Origin: Clostridiales bacterium | GTDB taxonomy: Bacteria; Bacillota; Clostridia; Peptostreptococcales; Natronincolaceae | Reading direction: 5' to 3' | DNA: 6,006 nt | Assembly (NCBI GenBank): GCA_012800145.1 | Contig: JAAZJW010000318.1 | Location: forward strand, 1-6,006 | Shown here: positions 1 to 4,475 of the stretch, in pieces | How positions within the stretch are numbered: position 1 is the stretch's first letter | Layout: each line of letters starts with the position of its first letter | The notes under the pieces: generated by a model | What the model saw: the letters and a program-made list of their open reading frames with translations, nothing else | What the model was told of the DNA's origin: nothing | Database searches by the model: none | Position numbers and translations under genes: made by a program

Positions 1-81
1 AACAGACTGCAACAGGTTAATCAGAATTTGAAAAATAAGGCGGAGAAAAATGGAATCCTTGCTTATAATTTAATAAAATAG
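1..81 (+). CDS. C-terminal end of an upstream gene, possibly polysaccharide pyruvyl transferase CsaB (partial)
   Basis: Frame 1 is open from the first base to a TAG at 79-81 and gives 26 residues ending in AEKNGILAYNLIK. The stretch is helical, with repeated N/K/L residues. No catalytic motif is present, so the family cannot be read from the sequence itself. The suggestion of CsaB rests on two points: a helical tail of this type is common at the end of CsaB-like pyruvyl transferases, and csaB is often found directly before tagA/wecG in Clostridia. CsaB adds ketal-pyruvate to ManNAc of secondary cell wall polymers, which lets SLH-domain proteins bind. The stop codon touches the Shine-Dalgarno sequence of the next gene, so the two are almost certainly co-transcribed. 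That a gene ends here is likely; its identity is a guess from context. Confidence 0.55.
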   Translation, partial: NRLQQVNQNLKNKAEKNGILAYNLIK

Positions 82-97
82 GGGGTGATTTTATTTT

Positions 98-829
98 ATG
101 AGGGAAACAGAAAAAATTATGGGCATATCTATCGATAGGGTAAATATGGAAGAGGCCTATAACCGATTTAAAATGTTTATGGGAAAAAACAAATTGCATA
201 CAATATATACCCCCAATACTGAAATTATAATGATGGCACAACATGATTATGAATTAAAGGAAATACTGAACACAGGGGATTTAGTCATTCCTGACGGCAT
301 TGGCCTTGTATATGCGTCAAAAATATTAGGAAAACAATTAAAGGAAAGGGTAACAGGAGTTGATTTGATGACACGAATCCTCCAATATTGCAACAAAGAA
401 GAACGTTCAATATTTATACTAGGCGGCAAACCGGGTATTGCTGAATTAGCAACAAAGAACATAACTAAAGTATTTCCACAAATAGAAATAAAGGGCGTGA
501 GGGATGGTTATTTTAAAGAAGAGGAGGAACAATGTATTATAGATACAATTAATACTTTGGAACCGGATGTTTTATTTGTGGCTCTGGGAGTGCCCAGGCA
601 GGAAAAATGGATTAATAAACATCATCTGAAAGTTAGGGTAGCAATGGGAGTGGGTGGCAGTATAGATATTTGGGCAGGAACTGTCAAAAGGGCTCCTATT
701 TTTTTTCAAAGGTTGGGGCTGGAATGGTTATATCGATTGTTTAAAGAACCCTGGAGATATAGGAGGATGGCAGTGTTACCGAAATTTTTGATAAACGTAA
801 TAATAAACAAAAACAGACAAAGGGATTAA
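98..829 (+). CDS. tagA: N-acetylglucosaminyldiphosphoundecaprenol N-acetyl-beta-D-mannosaminyltransferase (GT26, TagA/TarA/WecG family)
   Basis: The 243-residue product is full length for the family. TagA moves ManNAc from UDP-ManNAc onto undecaprenyl-PP-GlcNAc at the inner face of the membrane, the first committed step of wall teichoic acid or a related secondary wall polymer. Family signatures run in order: MGISID (8-13), the TPNTE motif (38-42), IPDGIG (64-69), ERVTGVDLM (83-91), FILGG (106-110), VALGVPRQEKW (161-171) and GVGGSIDIWAGTVKRAP (184-200). Thr38 and Asp66 sit one residue away from the Thr37/Asp65 pair described as active-site residues in Thermoanaerobacter italicus TagA. The C-terminal tail (about 196-243, rich in Arg and Trp, with PWRYRRM at 218-224) matches the appendage that attaches this family to the membrane and completes the active site. 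The start at ATG 98 is supported by GGGGTGAT at 82-89, eight bases upstream. The final sugar specificity (teichoic acid or another ManNAc polymer) cannot be read from the sequence. Confidence 0.95.
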   Translation: MRETEKIMGISIDRVNMEEAYNRFKMFMGKNKLHTIYTPNTEIIMMAQHDYELKEILNTGDLVIPDGIGLVYASKILGKQLKERVTGVDLMTRILQYCNKEERSIFILGGKPGIAELATKNITKVFPQIEIKGVRDGYFKEEEEQCIIDTINTLEPDVLFVALGVPRQEKWINKHHLKVRVAMGVGGSIDIWAGTVKRAPIFFQRLGLEWLYRLFKEPWRYRRMAVLPKFLINVIINKNRQRD

Positions 830-867
830 TTAAATTCATTACATATGTTTGGCGAATCATTTTATTT

Positions 868-873
868 GAGGGG
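868..873 (+). promoter_or_regulatory. Shine-Dalgarno site deciding the YitT start
   Basis: GAGGGG lies eight bases before ATG 882. The in-frame GTG at 873 overlaps the last base of this site, so it cannot be served by it. This favours ATG 882 as the true start. Confidence 0.8.
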
Positions 874-881
874 TGCAGAAT

Positions 882-1754
882 ATGAGCGGAACAAGGTACA
901 GCTTATTTTTTGAATATATTGGGATCACTTTAGGATGTGCTTTAATAGCTGTGGGTTTGGTTTTATTTTTAGCACCTAACACCATAGCGCCGGGGGGAGT
1001 AACAGGGCTGGCTGTTGTTATACAGGAAGCGCTTCATATACCAATAGACATAACCAACCTGGCTGTCAATATTCCCTTGTTCGTTATAGGTTTATTTATA
1101 CTTGGGAGTACTTTCGGTATAAAAACAATTTATGCAACTGTTATACTTTCCGCTTTTACCAGATTATTTATCATTATATTTGGAGACAGCTATGTATTGA
1201 CCGGTGATTTGTTGTTATCCTCTATTTATGGCGGTGTTATCGTGGGAGCGGGAATAGGATTTGTTTTCAGGGGTGGTGGAACAACCGGGGGCACAGACCT
1301 GGTAGGAGCCATAATTAATAAATACTTTCCCCATTTCAGTGTGGCCAAATCAATGATGGTACTGGACCTTGCAATAGTTATAATAGCAGGTATTATTGTA
1401 AAAAATATAGAGGTATCATTGTATTCCATTATGGCCCTGTACATAATGGTTCACATGGCGGACTTTGTGATAGAAGGACTGAACTATTCAAAAGCATTTT
1501 ATATTATTTCCGATCATCCCGATGAAATCGGGGAAAAAATAAACTTGGAGCTGGACAGAGGGGTTACCGCATTGGAAGGAAGAGGGTTCTATACGGGGAA
1601 ACAGAGGGATGTACTCTTATGTGTGATAAATCGTGCCCAGGTAGCAAAGTTAAAAAAGCTTGTATATGAAATAGATAATGATGCTTTTATAATGGTTACA
1701 ACAGTACACGAAGTGCTTGGGGAAGGTTTTAAACAGATAGAAAACAAAAGGTAG
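882..1754 (+). CDS. YitT family membrane protein (YitT membrane domain plus C-terminal DUF2179)
   Basis: The 290-residue protein starts at ATG 882; an in-frame GTG at 873 would add three residues but overlaps the Shine-Dalgarno site. The N-terminal two thirds is hydrophobic, with about five or six membrane segments (roughly 10-30, 58-78, 82-101, 109-129, 155-174 and 178-198). Conserved Gly-rich motifs are PGGVTGLAVV (37-46) in an early loop and FRGGGTTGGTDLVG (129-142) in the middle, both hallmarks of the YitT family. The soluble C-terminal part (about 206-282) matches DUF2179, with RGVTALEGRGFYTGKQRDVL (227-245) and a final VTTVHEVLGEGF (272-283); it probably lies in the cytoplasm. The substrate and role of most family members are not established, so no specific function is assigned. 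The stop codon shares bases with the Shine-Dalgarno site of the next gene, showing tight coupling with transketolase. Family assignment is firm; function is unknown. Confidence 0.93.
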   Translation: MSGTRYSLFFEYIGITLGCALIAVGLVLFLAPNTIAPGGVTGLAVVIQEALHIPIDITNLAVNIPLFVIGLFILGSTFGIKTIYATVILSAFTRLFIIIFGDSYVLTGDLLLSSIYGGVIVGAGIGFVFRGGGTTGGTDLVGAIINKYFPHFSVAKSMMVLDLAIVIIAGIIVKNIEVSLYSIMALYIMVHMADFVIEGLNYSKAFYIISDHPDEIGEKINLELDRGVTALEGRGFYTGKQRDVLLCVINRAQVAKLKKLVYEIDNDAFIMVTTVHEVLGEGFKQIENKR

Positions 1755-1758
1755 GAGG
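1753..1758 (+). promoter_or_regulatory. Shine-Dalgarno site supporting a TTG start
   Basis: A perfect AGGAGG overlaps the YitT TAG stop (1752-1754) and sits seven bases before TTG 1766. No ATG or GTG lies at a suitable distance in that frame, so this site decides the uncommon TTG start of the transketolase N subunit. Confidence 0.88.
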
Positions 1759-1765
1759 AATTAAA

Positions 1766-2584
1766 TTGGACATACAGGAATTAAAAGCGATAGCTGCCGA
1801 TATTAGAAAGGATATCATTACAATGATTGCGGAATCGGGTTCGGGCCACCCCGGCGGTTCTTTATCGGCAGCTGATATTCTAACGGTATTATATTTTCAT
1901 GAAATGAAAGTGGACAGCAACAATCCAAAATGGGAAGACAGAGACCGCTTTGCGTTGTCCAAGGGGCATGCCGCACCTGCTTTATATGCAATTTTAGCAA
2001 GGAAAGGTTTTTTCCCCAGGGGGGAACTGTTGAAGCTAAGGAAAATAGGATCCATGTTACAGGGGCATCCTGATATGAGGGGAACCCCGGGTATAGACAT
2101 GTCCACGGGTTCTCTGGGACAAGGATTTTCAGCATCCTGTGGAATGGCAATGGCAGCAAAAATAGATAAAAAGGATTATAGAGTTTATACACTTTTGGGT
2201 GATGGGGAACTACAGGAGGGTATCGTCTGGGAAGCTGCAATGTTTGCCGCCCATTATAAACTGGACAATTTAACTGCAATTGTGGACCATAATGGGCTTC
2301 AGATAGACGGAGCTAATGAGGAGGTTCTTTCCGTAGCTCCTATAACGGAAAAATTCAAAGCTTTTGGTTGGAATGTTATTGAAACAGATGGGCACTGTAT
2401 TGAGGATATAATTTCATCTATCGATAAGGCCAAACAGGTTAGGGGTAACCCCACAGCAATTGTGGCCAAAACAACAAAAGGCAAGGGAGTTTCTTTTATG
2501 GAAAATGAAGCGGATTGGCATGGAAAGGCTCCTAAAGGAGATCAGAAATTACAGGCATTAAAAGAACTTGGAGGTGAGGCATAA
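1766..2584 (+). CDS. Transketolase, N-terminal (thiamine diphosphate-binding) subunit
   Basis: This 272-residue protein is the pyrophosphate-binding half of a split transketolase. With the next gene it moves two-carbon ketol units between sugar phosphates in the non-oxidative pentose phosphate pathway, in the cytoplasm, linking ribose 5-phosphate and erythrose 4-phosphate supply to glycolysis. Visible signatures: SGHPGGSLSAADIL (26-39) with His28, LSKGHAAPALYA (64-75) with His68, QGHPD (99-103) with His101, and STGSLGQG (113-120). The ThDP/Mg motif starts at GDG (145-147) and ends at Asn176 in IVDHNGLQIDG (172-182); Asp146 and Asn176 are the expected Mg ligands. WHGKAP near the C terminus is also typical. 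The length fits stand-alone N subunits of archaea and anaerobic bacteria. The start is TTG 1766. The gene overlaps the C subunit by one base. A related split ketolase acting on another sugar (for example apulose 4-phosphate) cannot be fully excluded, but the context offers no support for one. Confidence 0.95.
   Translation: MDIQELKAIAADIRKDIITMIAESGSGHPGGSLSAADILTVLYFHEMKVDSNNPKWEDRDRFALSKGHAAPALYAILARKGFFPRGELLKLRKIGSMLQGHPDMRGTPGIDMSTGSLGQGFSASCGMAMAAKIDKKDYRVYTLLGDGELQEGIVWEAAMFAAHYKLDNLTAIVDHNGLQIDGANEEVLSVAPITEKFKAFGWNVIETDGHCIEDIISSIDKAKQVRGNPTAIVAKTTKGKGVSFMENEADWHGKAPKGDQKLQALKELGGEA
2570..2577 (+). promoter_or_regulatory. Shine-Dalgarno site within the tkt N subunit serving the C subunit
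   Basis: GGAGGTGA lies inside the last codons of the N-subunit gene, six bases before ATG 2584. Together with the TAATG stop-start overlap (2582-2586) it indicates translational coupling, which would help keep the two subunits at equal amounts. Confidence 0.85.
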
Positions 2585-3525
2585 TGGCTGAAATGATAGC
2601 TACTCGTGATGCATATGGCGAGGCGTTAATAGAACTCGGTAATGAAAATAAAAACGTTGTCGTGCTTGATGCGGATCTTTCCAAGTCGACTAAAACATTT
2701 GCCTTCGGACAGAAATTTCCTGACAGGTTTATCAATGTGGGAATTGCGGAGCAAAACCTTATAGGGGTTGCCGCCGGGTTATCTACAACGGGGAAAATAC
2801 CCTTTGCCAGCACTTTTGCAATATTTGCAACCGGGCGTGCTTTTGAAATAATCAGAAATTCTGTTGGGTATCCAAAATTGAATGTAAAAATATGTGCAAC
2901 TCATTCAGGAATCACGGTGGGTGAGGACGGCGCTTCACATCAAGCCATAGAAGATATTTCTTGTATGAGGACTATTCCTAACATGACAATAATCGTACCT
3001 TCCGACAGCATAGAAACAAAGGCGGCCATACATGCTATTACAAAAATGGACGGGCCTGTATATGTTAGACTGGGAAGGCCTGCGGTACCTGTAATCAATG
3101 ATAAGGAATCTTATGAATTCGAAATAGGAAAAGGTGTTACCTTAAATGAAGGTAATGATGTGACTATAATAGCAACAGGATTTATGGTCAGCGAAGCCCT
3201 GGAAGCCGCCAAGGAACTGGAAACCGAAGGAATAAAGGCAAGGGTAATCAACATACATACTATTAAACCTATAGACAAAGATTTGATTATCGAGGCTGCC
3301 AAGGAAACCGGAGCCATAATAACTGCGGAAGAACACAACATTGTGGGCGGCCTGGGTTCCGCTGTTGCAGAGGTAATAGGTGAAAACTGTCCGGTACCGT
3401 TAAAACGCATAGGTATAAGGGACATTTTTGCGGAATCGGGAAAACCGGCAGAGCTTATGAAAAAATATGGATTGACAGGGGATGATATAGTAGAAGCTGC
3501 AATCAGTTTAATAGATGGAAAATAA
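2584..3525 (+). CDS. Transketolase, C-terminal (pyrimidine-binding and C-terminal domain) subunit
   Basis: The 313-residue partner of the preceding gene carries the pyrimidine-binding domain (about 5-165) and the transketolase C-terminal domain (about 185-305). Glu56 in INVGIAEQN (50-58) is the expected catalytic glutamate that activates the thiamine ring. THSGITVGEDGASHQAIEDI (106-125) includes His119, equivalent to a conserved substrate-binding histidine, and IIVPSD closes the domain. The C-terminal domain shows VTIIATGFMVSEAL, INIHTIKPID and AEEHNIVGGLGSAVAE, all typical of the family. The active enzyme should be an assembly of both subunits, with the active site shared between them. The ATG overlaps the previous stop. 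No T-tract terminator follows directly; the next 343 bases carry hairpins and repeats. The assignment is secure; exact sugar specificity is inferred. Confidence 0.95.
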   Translation: MAEMIATRDAYGEALIELGNENKNVVVLDADLSKSTKTFAFGQKFPDRFINVGIAEQNLIGVAAGLSTTGKIPFASTFAIFATGRAFEIIRNSVGYPKLNVKICATHSGITVGEDGASHQAIEDISCMRTIPNMTIIVPSDSIETKAAIHAITKMDGPVYVRLGRPAVPVINDKESYEFEIGKGVTLNEGNDVTIIATGFMVSEALEAAKELETEGIKARVINIHTIKPIDKDLIIEAAKETGAIITAEEHNIVGGLGSAVAEVIGENCPVPLKRIGIRDIFAESGKPAELMKKYGLTGDDIVEAAISLIDGK

Positions 3526-3540
3526 CAATGGTCTAACGAT
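3524..3540 (+). repeat. Direct repeat, left copy, bracketing the hairpin element
   Basis: AACAATGGTCTAACGAT begins on the last two bases of the transketolase stop codon and matches AACAATAGTTTAACGAT at 3665-3681 in 15 of 17 positions; both differences are transitions. The copies are 141 bases apart and bracket the two hairpins. They could be an old duplication or the ends of a repeat unit. Confidence 0.7.
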
Positions 3541-3543
3541 GGT

Positions 3544-3552
3544 TTGCAGACA
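3544..3552. repeat. Inverted repeat, left arm (9 bases)
   Basis: TTGCAGACA here is the exact reverse complement of TGTCTGCAA at 3685-3693. The pair could close the whole tandem-hairpin region as an outer stem, or mark the ends of a small palindromic element. It overlaps the base of the first hairpin, so the two pairings compete. Confidence 0.6.
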
Positions 3553-3606
3553 AACATTACAAATTTGTTCACTCTCTTTGGTCGTGCAAATTTGATGTTT
3601 GGTTGC
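3546..3606. repeat. Imperfect hairpin 1 of a tandem pair (61 bases)
   Basis: Arms pair as follows: GCA 3546-3548 with TGC 3604-3606, CAAACAT 3551-3557 with ATGTTTG 3595-3601, CAAATTTG 3560-3567 with CAAATTTG 3587-3594, and CAC 3570-3572 with GTG 3584-3586. That is about 21 base pairs with small bulges and an 11-base loop TCTCTTTGGTC. No run of T follows, so it is not a standard intrinsic terminator. It lies just after the transketolase stop codon and could act as a 3' mRNA end structure or be a leftover small repeat element. Confidence 0.8.
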
Positions 3607-3667
3607 GTTTGACCTACCATCAATTTGTTACTCCCTCTGGTCGTACAAATTGGGTTAGGCCATAAAC
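3607..3667. repeat. Imperfect hairpin 2 of a tandem pair (61 bases)
   Basis: Arms pair as GTTT 3607-3610 with AAAC 3664-3667, CCTA 3613-3616 with TAGG 3656-3659, CC 3617-3618 with GG 3653-3654, CAATTTGT 3621-3628 with ACAAATTG 3645-3652, and AC 3630-3631 with GT 3643-3644. The 11-base loop TCCCTCTGGTC differs from that of hairpin 1 by two transitions. The core 3621-3652 aligns with 3560-3594 at about 29 of 32 bases plus three single-base gaps, and the arm changes are matched on both sides. It directly abuts hairpin 1. Confidence 0.8.
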
Positions 3668-3681
3668 AATAGTTTAACGAT
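3665..3681 (+). repeat. Direct repeat, right copy, bracketing the hairpin element
   Basis: AACAATAGTTTAACGAT is the second copy of the 17-base repeat at 3524-3540 (15 of 17 identical). Its first bases are also the closing arm of hairpin 2. Confidence 0.7.
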
Positions 3682-3684
3682 TGG

Positions 3685-3693
3685 TGTCTGCAA
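3685..3693. repeat. Inverted repeat, right arm (9 bases)
   Basis: TGTCTGCAA is the exact reverse complement of TTGCAGACA at 3544-3552, 132 bases upstream, with the hairpin pair between them. Confidence 0.6.
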
Positions 3694-3709
3694 GGGATTT
3701 AAAAACGAA

Positions 3710-3771
3710 ATGTCATCCTGAGATTCACAATAAAAACGGTGCCCTCGAAGGAACCGAAGAATATTTCTTTT
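3710..3771. repeat. Degraded dispersed-repeat fragment (TGTCATCCTGAG ... CGAAGAAT type)
   Basis: ATGTCATCCTGAG at 3710-3722 and CGAAGGAACCGAAGAAT at 3746-3762 resemble the two ends of a non-coding repeat known from many bacterial genomes, which reads roughly GTCATCCTGAG, GAAGCGAAG, then GATCT or AATCT. Here the halves are separated by an unrelated A-rich stretch and no protein can be read through it. This is recognition by eye from family knowledge; a genome-wide search would be needed to confirm it. Confidence 0.4.
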
Positions 3772-3798
3772 CTACCCCGAATACAAATAAACGTAAGG

Positions 3799-3826
3799 CC
3801 ATATTTAATTTAGTAAAACATATAAT
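3799..3826 (+). promoter_or_regulatory. Possible promoter for the PrcB-like gene
   Basis: TATAAT at 3821-3826 is a perfect -10 hexamer 43 bases before ATG 3869, but no good TTGACA lies 16-18 bases upstream of it. Read with the two preceding bases it is CATATAAT (3819-3826), close to the -10 of sporulation sigma-E promoters, with ATATT at 3801-3805 about 13 bases upstream, one short of the usual gap. Either reading would start a transcript independent of the transketolase operon. The evidence is weak. Confidence 0.35.
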
Positions 3827-3868
3827 CAGTATTAATTAACGTAACAGTAAAAAGGGGGGAGGGAAATC

Positions 3869-4339
3869 ATGGGGAAAATGCCGAAATTACCGGAAATAAA
3901 TTGGAAACTATTTATTACTATGATTCTAATAATTGCAATAGCTGCAGGCCTTGTTAAATTTATTCCTAAATTAGTATTTAAGAATGATAAAGAGGTGGGC
4001 TATATGGTATTGGAAGAGGAGCAGATCCCTGAGAAAATTCATGAAATATTACCCAAGTATAAGATGCTGGAAAGAGCCTTAGCCGCCAAGGTAGACAACC
4101 AGGTTTATGTAATAGTTACCCGGGGGCAGAAGCTGACGGCGGGATATGATGTGAACATTGAAAAGTTGGAACTGGTGGAGGAAGAGGAAGAAACAAGACT
4201 GATAGTCCATGCAACGTTTAAGGATCCCAAACCTAACGATGTTGTTACTCAATCAATGACACATCCATATGCGGTTATCAAAACGGAGCTGAAGGAATTG
4301 CCCGGAAGGATTGATTTGGAAGTAAAACAAAAAGAGTAA
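3869..4339 (+). CDS. Membrane-anchored protein with PrcB C-terminal-like domain
   Basis: The 156-residue product has a short basic N terminus (MGKMPKLPEINWK), one hydrophobic segment (about 14-33) and then a soluble region, so it is probably anchored with its C-terminal part outside the cell. Residues 79-152 resemble the PrcB C-terminal domain: YVIVTRGQKLTAGYDVNIEKLEL carries the G-x-K/R-x-T-x-G-Y core (86-93), followed by acidic strands, DPKPNDVV (119-126) and THPYAVIKTE (131-140). PrcB was named as a partner protein of the surface protease dentilisin in Treponema; in Clostridia such domains occur in small exported proteins of unknown role. No protease gene is present in this window. ATG 3869 follows a very strong GGGGGGAGGG site (3854-3863); ATG 3878 is possible but further from it. 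The gene has 343 bases of non-coding DNA before it and a strong terminator at its end, so it may be transcribed alone. Family call is fairly good; function is open. Confidence 0.8.
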   Translation: MGKMPKLPEINWKLFITMILIIAIAAGLVKFIPKLVFKNDKEVGYMVLEEEQIPEKIHEILPKYKMLERALAAKVDNQVYVIVTRGQKLTAGYDVNIEKLELVEEEEETRLIVHATFKDPKPNDVVTQSMTHPYAVIKTELKELPGRIDLEVKQKE

Positions 4340-4381
4340 AGGTTTTTCTCCGGAGTAAGGGAATTTCCTTTACTCTTTTTT
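4329..4381 (+). terminator. Strong intrinsic terminator with two alternative 5' arms
   Basis: AAAAAGAGTAAAGG (4329-4342) is exactly complementary to CCTTTACTCTTTTT (4367-4380), a 14-base stem with T4381 extending the T run. The 5' arm contains the stop codon TAA 4337-4339. Inside the loop, GAGTAAGGGA (4353-4362) can instead pair with TTTCCTTTACTC (4366-4375 of it, with one G-T pair) to make a compact hairpin with a three-base loop before the T run. CTCCGGAG (4348-4355) is also self-complementary. It ends the PrcB-like transcript. Confidence 0.9.
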
Positions 4382-4431
4382 ATGTTGGTGCTTTGTAATG
4401 TAAATTTAATATGGTTGCGCCCGGGTTAATA

Positions 4432-4452
4432 TATAATAAAGATACATATAAA
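4432..4452 (+). promoter_or_regulatory. Possible promoter region for the phosphodiester glycosidase gene
   Basis: After the terminator the 136-base gap needs a new promoter. TATAAT at 4432-4437 is a perfect -10 hexamer, but the only TTG-type -35 candidate (TTGCGC 4415-4420) is just 11 bases away, too close. CATATAAA at 4445-4452 is a second, weaker candidate resembling a sporulation -10. The region is suggestive, not proven. Confidence 0.35.
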
Positions 4453-4475
4453 GGTTAAAAATGGGGGGAACACGA

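Noticed and set aside
873..881. GTG 873 as start of the YitT protein
   Set aside because: It overlaps the GAGGGG ribosome site, while ATG 882 is correctly spaced from it.
1818..2279. 153-codon open frame on the minus strand
   Set aside because: It lies wholly opposite the conserved ThDP-binding half of transketolase, has no ribosome site, and its Pro/Leu/Cys-rich product resembles no known protein.
1766..3525. Transketolase broken by a frameshift or nonsense mutation
   Set aside because: Each half has its own Shine-Dalgarno site and start codon, all key residues are present, and split transketolases of these lengths are common in anaerobes and archaea.
1766..3525. 1-deoxy-D-xylulose 5-phosphate synthase (DXS)
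   Set aside because: DXS is normally one chain of about 620 residues. The motifs and two-gene layout here fit transketolase better.
3111..3623. 170-codon open frame on the minus strand
   Set aside because: It mirrors the conserved C-terminal domain of the transketolase C subunit, and its first part would lie in the hairpin repeats. Its Ser/Ile/Pro-rich product is what an antisense reading of this codon usage gives.
3546..3667. CRISPR array
   Set aside because: There are only two copies, imperfect and directly adjacent, with no unique spacer of regular length and no cas gene nearby.
3546..3667. Intrinsic terminator pair for the transketolase operon
   Set aside because: Neither hairpin is followed by a T tract and the stems are A/T-rich with bulges. 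A role in 3' end protection is still possible.
3526..3868. Riboswitch, T-box or small protein gene in the gap
   Set aside because: No T-box sequence, recognised aptamer core or open frame with a ribosome site was found; the hairpin and repeat structure explains only part of the gap.
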